From Phycisphaerales bacterium UBA3158 (GTDB lineage: Bacteria > Planctomycetota > Phycisphaerae > Phycisphaerales > SM1A02), in NCBI GenBank assembly GCA_002364555.1, contig DEYM01000068.1, positions 600 to 19,213 of the forward strand: a stretch of 18,614 nucleotides of DNA, read 5' to 3'. A program made the position numbers and the translations under genes. The notes below the pieces were generated by a model that saw nothing but the letters and a program-made list of their open reading frames with translations, was not told the origin of the DNA and did not search any database. The stretch's first letter is position 1; the number at the start of each line of letters is the position of its first letter. Shown piece by piece: positions 6,326-14,734 of the stretch.

Positions 6326-8545
6326 ATGTATCTGATCGTTCTTCTCAGCGTCTGCCTGTTCGAGAACCCGCCTGTGCAATCCACGCGGGATCTCCTTGTG
6401 CGGTACTGCCTCGATTGTCACGAGGCGCCTCGACCCAAGGGCGGACTCGATCTGGCGGCGGCCGTTGAGGATCCCTCAGGTGTCTCACCCACCACCTGGT
6501 CGTCGATAGAGTTCCATCTTCGAGGACGGACGATGCCTCCTGCGAAGATGAGGAATCGTCCGCAGGAACCCGACTATCAGGCGTTGCTGGCCTGGGTTGA
6601 TTCATCGAGACCCTCCACCGGACCGCGTGATGTCACGCTCAGAAGACTCAATGAAACCGAGTATCGAAACACCATTCGTGATCTCCTTGGAATCGAGTTC
6701 GATTCCGATGCGTTCTTCCCGGACGACGACATCGGCTACGGCTTCGACACCATCGGCGACGTCCTGACGATGTCCCCGCTGCTCACGGAACGGTATCTCG
6801 ATGCGGCCGAACGGATCGCCGCCGATGTGATCAGGGATCCAGACGATCCGAGACTTCCGGCCATGCGAGTCGAGTCGGGCCAGCTGCGAGTCGAGGGTGC
6901 TGGTCGAACCGGTCCCGGCGGGGTTCATCTTCATTCGAGAGGTTCCGCCGTCGCCGACTTCGAACTGGTCAGTTCGGGGCGATATCGAATCCGATACGAA
7001 ACATGGGGACGGCAGGCCGGTGATGAACCGGTTCGAATGGCGGTCCGTCACGGCAGGAAGCGACTCGCGCTCCATGATGTGACCGAGGTCGAGAGTGCGC
7101 CGGGCATTCGAGAAGTCGAAGCCGATCTCCCCGGTGGGCTGGTCACCATAGAGGCGCGTTTCACGAACGACTACTACAAGCCCGACGATCCGGATCCATC
7201 CCAGCGCGATCGCAATGCCGCCGTCACCTGGATAGAGCTGGAGGGCCCGCTGGATCAGCCGATCATCGGATCCTTCCAGGCCGCGCTTCCATCGACACCC
7301 GTCGATCCACGGGAGTGGGTGAACGTCGTTCTGATGGAGTTCCTTCCGCAGTTGTGGCGTGGACCAGTCTCGGAGGCTGATCGGATGTCCCTGCTGGATC
7401 TGGCCATCGGTGTCAACGAGGAGGGCGCCTCGAGAGAGCAGCTGCTTCGTACCGCCTTGACGGCTGCTCTTGTGAGTCCACGATTTCTCTACAGGCTCGA
7501 GACCGCGCCGAGTTCGGAGGTCGTCATGCTGGAGCCTCACGAGATCGCGACCAGGATGTCCTACTTCATATGGAGCAGTTCGCCCCCGCAATGGCTCATG
7601 TCATCGGCGAGCAGCGGTGAGCTGTCCACCCATGAGGGTCGAGTACACGCCGTCGATCGTCTCCTCGAGGATCCACGTTCGATCTCGATCGCCAGGAACT
7701 TCGCCACCCAGTGGTTGCAGATCAGGGATCTGCCCAGCAGAACACCCGACCCGGCGAGATTTCCCGGGATCAACCGGGACATGCTCGAATCGATGCAGCT
7801 GGAGACGATCCTCTTCTTCGATGAGATACTTCGGGAGGGCTATCCGCTCGAGGATCTTCTGTTGGCTGATTTCACCTTCATGGATGATCGGCTTGCCGCT
7901 CATTACGGTGTGGAGAATCTGGAACTCGATGGTTTCAGAAGAGTGGCGCTTCAGGACAGATCGCATCGAGGTGGTATTCTCAATCACGCCGCGATCATGA
8001 CGGCGACCTCGAATCCGACCAGAACATCGATCGTCAAGCGTGGCAAATGGGTGCTCGAGGCCCTGCTCGATCAGCCACCGCCGCCGCCGCCGCCGGGCGT
8101 GGATGGGCTGGCTCAGGATGGAGGAGGAACGACGGCCTCCCTTCGAGAGCAGATGGAGCGACATCGTGCGGATCCGTCCTGTGCGGCCTGTCACGCGAGA
8201 ATGGACGCACTTGGATTCGCATTGGAACCACTCGATGCCGTCGGACGTTGGCGTGAATCGGATGAGAGCGGTCCCGTCGATGCCAGAGGTGAACTGCCCG
8301 ATGGCAGGATCATCAATGGCCCCGTGGAGTTGCGAGATGTTCTCGTGGCCGATCCGGCCCTGCGGCGTTCATTGGTCACGCACATGCTCATCTACGCGCT
8401 TGGTAGGGGCTTGTCCCAGGACGACGAGCCCGCCATCGATTCACTGTTGGAATCACTTCAGGAAGACCCCAGCCTTCGCCGTCTCGTCACCGAGATCATC
8501 GAATTGGACATCTTTCGGATGAGACCGGCAACGCTTCCATTATGA
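6326..8545 (+). CDS. Planctomycete cytochrome/PSD multidomain protein (PSCyt1-DUF1587-DUF1595-DUF1592-DUF1588-DUF1585)
   Basis: The 739-residue product opens with a short hydrophobic signal and then a c-type heme motif CLDCH (C28, C31, H32) of the planctomycete cytochrome domain, with MPPAK at 70-74 supplying a possible axial Met. Next come DUF1587 (LRRLNETEYRNTIRDLLG, 105-122), a beta-rich carbohydrate-binding-like section (about 180-310), DUF1595 (about 335-392), DUF1592 (about 402-468), DUF1588 (about 510-645, with a seven-proline linker at 584-590 and a second heme-like CAACH at 619-623) and DUF1585 (about 660-735). This is the standard order in planctomycetes and Verrucomicrobia; the function is not established, though periplasmic redox or polymer-degrading roles have been proposed. 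The ATG at 6326 opens the signal peptide; a TTG at 6308 is an alternative. It sits 72 bases after the iron ATPase and 25 before its usual DUF1552 partner. Confidence 0.9.
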   Translation: MYLIVLLSVCLFENPPVQSTRDLLVRYCLDCHEAPRPKGGLDLAAAVEDPSGVSPTTWSSIEFHLRGRTMPPAKMRNRPQEPDYQALLAWVDSSRPSTGPRDVTLRRLNETEYRNTIRDLLGIEFDSDAFFPDDDIGYGFDTIGDVLTMSPLLTERYLDAAERIAADVIRDPDDPRLPAMRVESGQLRVEGAGRTGPGGVHLHSRGSAVADFELVSSGRYRIRYETWGRQAGDEPVRMAVRHGRKRLALHDVTEVESAPGIREVEADLPGGLVTIEARFTNDYYKPDDPDPSQRDRNAAVTWIELEGPLDQPIIGSFQAALPSTPVDPREWVNVVLMEFLPQLWRGPVSEADRMSLLDLAIGVNEEGASREQLLRTALTAALVSPRFLYRLETAPSSEVVMLEPHEIATRMSYFIWSSSPPQWLMSSASSGELSTHEGRVHAVDRLLEDPRSISIARNFATQWLQIRDLPSRTPDPARFPGINRDMLESMQLETILFFDEILREGYPLEDLLLADFTFMDDRLAAHYGVENLELDGFRRVALQDRSHRGGILNHAAIMTATSNPTRTSIVKRGKWVLEALLDQPPPPPPPGVDGLAQDGGGTTASLREQMERHRADPSCAACHARMDALGFALEPLDAVGRWRESDESGPVDARGELPDGRIINGPVELRDVLVADPALRRSLVTHMLIYALGRGLSQDDEPAIDSLLESLQEDPSLRRLVTEIIELDIFRMRPATLPL

Positions 8546-8570
8546 TCTGGACAGGTGGCAAGGAGATCTC

Positions 8571-9935
8571 ATGACTGGTTTTCGACCAATTGATCGTCGC
8601 ACCATGCTTCGCGGAATGGGAACGGCCATGGCATTGCCCTGGCTGGAGGCCATGGTCCCTGTCAGGGGTGTCGGTCAGGCATTGGCCGGTGCGAGTACGG
8701 GATCACCGCCGGTCCGAATGGCATTCATGTTCATACCAAACGGTGTTCATGCGCCCGAATGGAAGCCGCAGGGGACGGGGCTCGACTGCACGCTGCCGGC
8801 GATGCTCGCGCCGCTTGAGCGACATCGTCAGAACATGTCCATCCTGACCGGTCTCGGACACCACAACGCCATGGCGCTTGGAGACGGTCCCGGTGATCAT
8901 GCCAGATCGTCCGCCTGCTTTCTGACCGGTGCGCATCCCTACAAGACCGACGGGTCGGATATCCGTGCAGGTGTCTCCGTGGATCAGGTGGCGGCATCGC
9001 AGATCGGTTCAAGCACCAGATTCTCATCGCTTGAACTCGGGTGCGAACCGGGGTTGCAGAGTGGCTCGTGTGATTCAGGCTACTCGTGCGCCTACTCCGC
9101 CAACATCTCGTGGCGCACCTCCAGCAGCCCGATGGGCAAGCAGATCAATCCCCGTCTGCTGTTCGAGCGTCTGTTTCAAGTCGGCCCACCGGGGGAATCG
9201 GCCGCTCGCCGGGTCGAACGCATGTCCCAGAGGCGCAGCATTCTCGACTATGTCGCCCAGGATGCCCGTCGACTGCATCGCAGTCTCGGTCTGCGCGACC
9301 GTGACAAGATGTCGGAGTATCTCGACGGGGTCCGCTCCATCGAACAGCGTCTCGAGCTGGTCGAATCGGTATCGAGGGATCCGGAGGACGTCGCCGGGAT
9401 GGCCACGCCTGCGGGTATTCCATCGGATTATCGCGAACACCTTCGGCTCATGCATGAACTGATGGTCCTCGCCTTCAGATTGGATCTCACCCGTGTCTGC
9501 ACCATGATGTGGGCCAACGAAGGAACCAACCGGACGTTTCCATTCCTCGATATCCCACAGGGTCATCATCATCTGTCGCATCACAAGGGCGATGAGGGGA
9601 TGATCGAGAAGATTCGCAGGATCAACCAGTTCCAGTCGACCATGTTCGCCGAACTCCTGGACATGCTCGCTTCGACTCCTGAAGGTGAAGGGCGACTTCT
9701 GGACAATGTGATGCTGGTGTACGGAGGAGCCATCGGTGATGGCAACCGTCACAATCATGATGATCTGCCGATCATCTTCGCCGGTGGTGGAGGTGGTCGA
9801 TTCAGCGGGCAGGGGCATGTCGAGTATTCCAAGGGTACGCCTCTGTGCAATCTGTATCTGACCATGCTCGAGCAGGCCGGTGTATCCGAGGAACGATTCG
9901 GCGACAGTACTGGTAAGCTGTCCGGACTCGCCTAG
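8571..9935 (+). CDS. DUF1552 (HXXSHH-family) Tat-exported protein
   Basis: The 454-residue protein has a twin-arginine signal (D8-RRTMLRG, then hydrophobic MGTAMALPWLEAM) and the family-defining HxxSHH motif at 333-338 (within GHHHLSHHKGDEG). MAFMFIPNGVH (50-60) and GDGNRHNHDDLP (389-400) resemble metal-site loops of the alkaline phosphatase/sulfatase-like fold, as in the related DUF1501 family. It is nearly always encoded beside a DUF1592/DUF1588 cytochrome protein, as here, so the two probably form an exported complex; the reaction is unknown. The start is supported by AAGGAG (8560-8565) five bases before the ATG. The His-rich motifs suggest a bound metal, and Tat export suggests it folds, perhaps with its metal, before crossing the membrane; that part is inference. 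Confidence 0.9.
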   Translation: MTGFRPIDRRTMLRGMGTAMALPWLEAMVPVRGVGQALAGASTGSPPVRMAFMFIPNGVHAPEWKPQGTGLDCTLPAMLAPLERHRQNMSILTGLGHHNAMALGDGPGDHARSSACFLTGAHPYKTDGSDIRAGVSVDQVAASQIGSSTRFSSLELGCEPGLQSGSCDSGYSCAYSANISWRTSSSPMGKQINPRLLFERLFQVGPPGESAARRVERMSQRRSILDYVAQDARRLHRSLGLRDRDKMSEYLDGVRSIEQRLELVESVSRDPEDVAGMATPAGIPSDYREHLRLMHELMVLAFRLDLTRVCTMMWANEGTNRTFPFLDIPQGHHHLSHHKGDEGMIEKIRRINQFQSTMFAELLDMLASTPEGEGRLLDNVMLVYGGAIGDGNRHNHDDLPIIFAGGGGGRFSGQGHVEYSKGTPLCNLYLTMLEQAGVSEERFGDSTGKLSGLA

Positions 9936-9961
9936 GCCGCAGAACCCAACAGGTTGACCAC

Positions 9962-11416
9962 ATGTCGCAGAACACATCGGAAGCCCAGCTTGAATCGTTC
10001 ATGAAGGCCGGCGATCTCGGCAGAGCTCTTCAACTGGCGACGGCGATGACCGGCCAGGATCCCGCACATCACTCGGCGAACATGGCTCTGGCGAAGATAC
10101 GGCTGATGCAGGGCCTTTCATCGGATGCGCAGATCGCCGTCGAGAAGGTGCTCGGTTCGACCCCCGACAACGAAGAGGCGATGTTCCTGATGGTGGGCAT
10201 ACTGGCTGCCAGAGGACATACCGCCCAGGGACTCGAGTGGTGCGACCGAATCCATTCGATCAATCCCGACTCGGTCCGATGCCAGATCAGGAAGGCTCAG
10301 CTCCTGGAACGAGATGGGAAGAGTTCCAAGGCGCTCGAGTTGCTGGACCAGCCGATCGTCCCCGCGGGCGATCTCGAAGCGGGGCTCATCAACGCTCGAT
10401 GCCTGATCGCCTTGAAGCGATACGAGGAGGCGATCAAGGTCGTAGATGAATGTCTGGCTTCATGGTCGCTGACCGGGTCGGCGTCCACGGACAGACGAGC
10501 TCGTTTCCTGTATCTGAGAGTCAAGGCCAATGATCTTCTGGGGCGTTACGACGACGCCTTCGCGGATGCGAAAGCAGCCAAGCAGTACACGCAGATACCG
10601 TTCGATCCCAAGGCGTACGTATCGGAGATCGATCAGATCATCCAGACCTTCACGAGGGACAAGCTCGAGCCGCTTCCGGGGTTCGAGGCCAGTGAACACA
10701 GGCATCTCTTCATAGCCGGGATGCCTCGCTCGGGAACCACTCTCGTCGAGCAGATCCTGGATGCGCATCCAGAGGGAACCGGAGTGGGCGAAGCCAAGGA
10801 GATCCACGTCATCGCCGCTCGTCTCCAGCAGACGCTGGGGTCGTGGGTTCCATGGCCGGGATGCGCTGCGAGCATGACTGCGCAGCAGAGGCAGCAGTTG
10901 TCCGGGTCGTATGAACAGGCGCTCATCGGATACGGGTTCGATTCCAATGGTTTGTTCGTGAACAAGAACCTGCTGAATCTCAAGTTCCTCGGCTTGATCG
11001 CGATGCTCTTTCCCGGTTCCAAGGTCGTCTTCACTCACCGGGATCCCAGGGATACGGGGCTGTCCTGCTTCCTCGGCAACTTCTCCACCCGCGTGCATCC
11101 CGAGCTTCAGTCGATCGAGCACATCTCGCTCGCCGTCGAACAGAATCGCCGTCTGATCGACCACTGGAAGTCGGAGCTGCCGCTCGAGTGGATGGATGTC
11201 GAGTATGCGGACATGATCAATGATCAGGACCGTGTCAGCCGATCCCTGGTCGAGTTCGCCGGTCTTCCATGGGACGATCGTTGTCTCGCCTTCTACGATT
11301 CAGGTCGTACGGTGATGACCTTGAGCTACGATCAGGTCAACAAGCCGATCTATTCCAGTTCACTGGGACGATATCGAAACTACGAGTCTCATCTGGGTCC
11401 CTTGCTGGCTGATTGA
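9962..11416 (+). CDS. TPR-repeat sulfotransferase family protein
   Basis: The 484-residue protein has an N-terminal TPR array (about residues 5-230) and a C-terminal P-loop sulfotransferase domain (about 246-484). The PAPS-binding 5'-phosphosulfate loop reads AGMPRSGTTLVEQIL (252-266), and the 3'-phosphate motif reads VVFTHRDPRDTGLSCF (355-370), with R360 and R363 as likely phosphate contacts. Such enzymes transfer sulfate from PAPS to a hydroxyl or amine; the acceptor (glycan, lipid or protein tyrosine) cannot be read from sequence. TPR-sulfotransferase fusions are common in bacteria, and the repeats may bring in a protein partner. No signal peptide is seen, so it is probably cytoplasmic. 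The ATG follows the DUF1552 stop by 26 bases with a modest ribosome site (AGGTTG). Two lipoproteins with TPR and FG-GAP repeats follow and could be acceptors or partners; that is speculation. Confidence 0.88.
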   Translation: MSQNTSEAQLESFMKAGDLGRALQLATAMTGQDPAHHSANMALAKIRLMQGLSSDAQIAVEKVLGSTPDNEEAMFLMVGILAARGHTAQGLEWCDRIHSINPDSVRCQIRKAQLLERDGKSSKALELLDQPIVPAGDLEAGLINARCLIALKRYEEAIKVVDECLASWSLTGSASTDRRARFLYLRVKANDLLGRYDDAFADAKAAKQYTQIPFDPKAYVSEIDQIIQTFTRDKLEPLPGFEASEHRHLFIAGMPRSGTTLVEQILDAHPEGTGVGEAKEIHVIAARLQQTLGSWVPWPGCAASMTAQQRQQLSGSYEQALIGYGFDSNGLFVNKNLLNLKFLGLIAMLFPGSKVVFTHRDPRDTGLSCFLGNFSTRVHPELQSIEHISLAVEQNRRLIDHWKSELPLEWMDVEYADMINDQDRVSRSLVEFAGLPWDDRCLAFYDSGRTVMTLSYDQVNKPIYSSSLGRYRNYESHLGPLLAD

Positions 11417-11484
11417 ACAGTTCGGACGGTGGGCTGGTCGATGAACCAGTGGTACACTTCGATCAGGAGTACCGCATCTTGTCC

Positions 11485-12927
11485 ATGTCATCGATGAAGA
11501 ACCATTCTCCAATTCCATGTCTGATTCGACTGCTGGTCGTGGGAACGTGCGTGTTCCTCTCCAGTTGTGGTGGTTCCGAGTCCGGTCAGGCGAGCATGGA
11601 GATTCCAAGGCCGCTCAAGAGCGACTTCGAACCGGAGATCACCAAGGCATTCGACATGGCCGCCAAGGCGGTTCAGGAATCGCCCACGTCCCGGAACTGG
11701 GCGAGGCTGGGCGTCATCTATCACGCTCATCTGGAATTGAATGCGGCGATCGCCTGTTATCAACGAGCGGTCGAACTGGGAGATGTCCACAGCCGATCCG
11801 CTCATCTGCTGGCTCTGGCTCTGGATGAAGTGGGCAATCGTGAGGCGGCGATGGTTTCTATGGAGCGGGCCGCTGCGCTCAAGCCGTATTCGCAGCCGAG
11901 TCAATGGAGACTGGCCCAGTGGAAGTTCGAGGCGGGCGACAATGCTCAGGCCGAGGCGATGTTCCTCAAGGCCCACAACAAGTATCCCGAGGACAGATTG
12001 ACTCTTCAGGCGACATCGAAGTACCTGATCGATTCGGGGCAGCCGGAGAAGTCCATTGGATTGCTCGTGAAGCTCAGTCAGTTGAGGCCATCGGATCGAT
12101 ACCCTCGTTTCCTCCTGGGGACGGCCCTGCAGCGTGCAGGCGAAAAACCGGACTATGCCAGAGGTCTTCTCGAGATCGGTCGCCATGCCAAGCCCGATTG
12201 GACGGATGTCCACATGCAGGCGCTGTCGCTGCTCACGACCGGCCCAAGGGCTGATTTTCTCCGCATCATCCAGCGTTCCAATTCAGGTGAGGCGCATGAA
12301 TCAATCGCCGCGCTGGAATCGTTGGAGCCGCGATTGGGCGATGATCCGGGGTATCACATCGAGGTGTGCAAGTGTCTGCGCCAGATGGGTTCGTACGCCA
12401 AGGCGCACGCCGCCATTGAAAAGGCCTTGTCCATCGATTCCGCCAACTTCCGTGCGAACTATCAGTTGGCCGGTCTGTACCGCGACGACTGGATCGCCAT
12501 GGGGCGGCCGGCTGATCATTCCTCCCTGGACAAGGCCCTCGAGAAGATCCGGTACACGATCGAGTTGAATCCAACCAATGCGCCTTCCCATGCGATGCAT
12601 GCCCAGATACTCGAGAGCATGGACAAGCCACAGGCATCCTTCGAGTCCTGGATGAAGGCGGATCGGCTTGATCGCTCGGATGAGCGCTTCAGCTATCAGG
12701 CTGCAAGGACCATTCTCGATTCCGGCGATCGTCAGCAGGGAATCGAACTGCTCGGCATCTACTGTGAACGGTTCCCGAACGATCATCGCGTCCTCAAGCA
12801 GTTGGGGCTTGAGCAGTGGAAAAGCGGCGATCTTCGCAATGCCCGTGTGAATCTGTCCAAGGCATCGAAGAGTCTTCCAGGTGACCCTGAAATCCAGAAC
12901 GCCATCGATGCCATGAGTCGACAATGA
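11485..12927 (+). CDS. TPR-repeat lipoprotein
   Basis: With the ATG at 11485 the product is 480 residues. It starts with a lipoprotein signal: positively charged MSSMKNHS, a hydrophobic stretch, and lipobox L25-S-S-C28 followed by Gly-Gly. The rest is tandem TPR helices, for example ARLGVIYHAHLELNAAIACY (73-92), the following repeat near 105-133, and more through residue 460. Such lipid-anchored TPR proteins act as assembly platforms; the partner here may be the next gene product. The start is uncertain: ATG 11494 also fits, and TTG 11479 has AGGAG nine bases upstream (11465-11469). The stop overlaps the next gene's ATG, so the two are translationally coupled. TPR-protein plus ASPIC/UnbV neighbours recur in planctomycetes. 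No enzyme domain is visible. Confidence 0.85.
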   Translation: MSSMKNHSPIPCLIRLLVVGTCVFLSSCGGSESGQASMEIPRPLKSDFEPEITKAFDMAAKAVQESPTSRNWARLGVIYHAHLELNAAIACYQRAVELGDVHSRSAHLLALALDEVGNREAAMVSMERAAALKPYSQPSQWRLAQWKFEAGDNAQAEAMFLKAHNKYPEDRLTLQATSKYLIDSGQPEKSIGLLVKLSQLRPSDRYPRFLLGTALQRAGEKPDYARGLLEIGRHAKPDWTDVHMQALSLLTTGPRADFLRIIQRSNSGEAHESIAALESLEPRLGDDPGYHIEVCKCLRQMGSYAKAHAAIEKALSIDSANFRANYQLAGLYRDDWIAMGRPADHSSLDKALEKIRYTIELNPTNAPSHAMHAQILESMDKPQASFESWMKADRLDRSDERFSYQAARTILDSGDRQQGIELLGIYCERFPNDHRVLKQLGLEQWKSGDLRNARVNLSKASKSLPGDPEIQNAIDAMSRQ

Positions 12928-14642
12928 TGCAGTATTACCCGTCAGCTCTCAGAGTTCTTGTTCAGTGGGGGCTCGTCATGGTGTCGCTTTCGACACTGCA
13001 TGGTTGTGGCCGGGATTCCTCGGAGCAGTCCGCCGAGCAGGGGTCCTCCTCCTCGGATGTCTGGTTCGAGAACGTGACGCAATCAGGTGGCGTTGATTTC
13101 ATCCACCAGTCCGGTCATCAGGGGGACTTCCTGATCCCCGAGATCATGGTGGGTGGTGTCGCGGTATTCGACATGGAGGGGGATGGGGATCTCGATCTCT
13201 ATCTTGTCCAATCCGGTTCCATCGTCGATGGTCCGGGTCCATCCGGTCGCAATGTCCTGTACGCCAATCAGGGCGATGGAACCTTCGTGGATGTCACGGC
13301 CGCCAGTGGAGCGGGGGATGAGGGGTACGGGATCGGCGTGGCGACCGGTGATGTCGACAATGATGGGGATGTCGATCTGCTGGTCACGAATCTGGGGCGC
13401 AACGCGCTGCTGGTGAACGACGGCCAGGGACATTTCCAGGACCAGACCACGCAGGCGGGTCTGCTGGACGAGGACTACAGCGCGAGTGCATCCTTCTTCG
13501 ATGCCGATTCCGATGGTGATCTCGATCTGTTCGTCTGCAACTATCTCCATTGGAGTCCGGATCAGGAACAGAATTGCCTCAACAGCATCGGCGAGGCCGA
13601 TTATTGCGCTCCGATGTCCTACAACGCACCGGCAGCCGACCGCTTGTACCTCAATGACGGCAATGGACGATTCGTCGATATCTCCGACTCCTCGGGGATC
13701 GCCGGGATTCCCGGGACGGCGCTTGGTGTCGTCGCCATGGATGTCGATTCCGACGGAAGACAGGATGTCTTCGTTGCCAACGACGGGATGCCGGATCACC
13801 TCTGGATGAACCAGGGGGATGGTGTGTTCATCGAGAATGCCCTGCGTTCCGGCTGTGCGACAGACATCAGCGGCAAGTCCAAGGCCGGTATGGGCATTGC
13901 AACCGGTGATGTCAATCTGGATGGTCACGTCGACCTGATGGTCTGCAACCTCTGGCGTGAAACCGATTCGCTCTACCTGATCGATGGAAAGGGCAACTTC
14001 GAGGATGCGACCATACGCAGTGGTCTGGCGGCGCTGCCGAAGACCTTCACGAGATTCGGACTTGGATTCCACGACTTCGACAACGATGGTCATCTGGACC
14101 TCTACGAGGCCAATGGTCGAGTCGCCTTGCTGGACCAGAACTGGGGTGACGATCCCTATGGTGAGCCGAATCTGCTGTTCAGTGGACATGCGGATGGCCG
14201 ATTCAGGGAAGTGACCCCCAGATCAGGTACCACCGAGCCGGCCAATCTTGTCAGTCGTGGGGCGGCCTATGGCGACTTCGACAATGACGGTGGCATGGAT
14301 ATCGTCGTGATCAATCGAGATGGGCCTCCCCAGGTACTGCGCAACATCGTCGCTGGTCGTGGCAACTGGGTGACGTTCAGGGTGCTGGATTCATCCGGGC
14401 GAGATGCCCATGGAGCCACGGTGGAAGTGACTGCCGGTGGAAACTCATGGAAGGCGATCGTCCATACGGATGGCAGCTACTGCGCTGCCAGTGATCCGAG
14501 GATTCATGTGGGCCTCGGCGATGTCGATGCAGTGGATGAGGTCGAGATCACCTGGCAGGACGGGACGAGTGAACGGTTCGGTTCGCAGCCGATCAATCGA
14601 ATCACGCCGCTGCGGCAGGGTTCTTCCCCGGCTGGTGAATAG
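12924..14642 (+). CDS. FG-GAP/VCBS-repeat lipoprotein with C-terminal ASPIC/UnbV domain (CRTAC1-like)
   Basis: The 572-residue protein has a lipoprotein signal (hydrophobic residues 10-25, lipobox L25-H-G-C28) and seven Asp-rich calcium loops of the DxDxDG type starting near residues 83, 143, 193, 273, 329, 384 and 451. Seven loops spaced 50-80 residues apart fit a seven-bladed beta-propeller like that of integrin alpha chains and CRTAC1. An ASPIC/UnbV domain follows (about 478-562), with RGNWVTFRVLDSSGRDAHGA and the closing VDEVEITWQDGTSER. The family is extracellular or periplasmic and thought to bind proteins or glycans; no enzymatic activity is known. ATGA overlap with the TPR lipoprotein gene, and the shared lipid anchor, suggest the two form a surface or periplasmic complex. 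The second Met (12927) is an equally possible start. Confidence 0.9.
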   Translation: MMQYYPSALRVLVQWGLVMVSLSTLHGCGRDSSEQSAEQGSSSSDVWFENVTQSGGVDFIHQSGHQGDFLIPEIMVGGVAVFDMEGDGDLDLYLVQSGSIVDGPGPSGRNVLYANQGDGTFVDVTAASGAGDEGYGIGVATGDVDNDGDVDLLVTNLGRNALLVNDGQGHFQDQTTQAGLLDEDYSASASFFDADSDGDLDLFVCNYLHWSPDQEQNCLNSIGEADYCAPMSYNAPAADRLYLNDGNGRFVDISDSSGIAGIPGTALGVVAMDVDSDGRQDVFVANDGMPDHLWMNQGDGVFIENALRSGCATDISGKSKAGMGIATGDVNLDGHVDLMVCNLWRETDSLYLIDGKGNFEDATIRSGLAALPKTFTRFGLGFHDFDNDGHLDLYEANGRVALLDQNWGDDPYGEPNLLFSGHADGRFREVTPRSGTTEPANLVSRGAAYGDFDNDGGMDIVVINRDGPPQVLRNIVAGRGNWVTFRVLDSSGRDAHGATVEVTAGGNSWKAIVHTDGSYCAASDPRIHVGLGDVDAVDEVEITWQDGTSERFGSQPINRITPLRQGSSPAGE

Positions 14643-14734
14643 TTCGATATCGATGTTCCGATTCACGCTTGCGTGGAAAGGTATGAACCTAGACTGGTAC
14701 ACACGAACCCGATCACCCATCGCAGGAGACCACC

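Noticed and set aside
6298..6468. ATG at 6298 with a clean context as the start of the gene after the ATPase
   Set aside because: It is in a different frame from the PSCyt domains and closes within about 170 bases into an Arg/Ser-rich sequence.
6602..7591. Long minus-strand open frame inside the PSCyt gene
   Set aside because: Plus-strand domains are unmistakable over the same bases; the antisense frame shows no recognisable motif and arises from codon bias.
8078..8095. Six CCG repeats as a possible phase-variable microsatellite
   Set aside because: They encode the proline linker typical of the DUF1588 family, and change by whole codons would not shift the frame.
9075..9977. Minus-strand 300-codon frame opposite DUF1552
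   Set aside because: The plus-strand HxxSHH family match is certain; the antisense frame is a shadow.
11383..11392. GAGTCTCA half-site in the sulfotransferase gene
   Set aside because: Only one arm is present and it lies inside a coding region near its end; no palindrome.
11434..11449. CTGGT/ACCAG inverted repeat between the sulfotransferase and TPR lipoprotein genes as a terminator
   Set aside because: The stem is only five pairs and no T-run follows.
13083..14189. Long open frame on the minus strand opposite the UnbV gene
   Set aside because: It mirrors the repeated Asp/Gly codons (GAT, GGT) of the plus-strand propeller; the predicted protein is a low-complexity I/V/E/D string with no family and no ribosome site.
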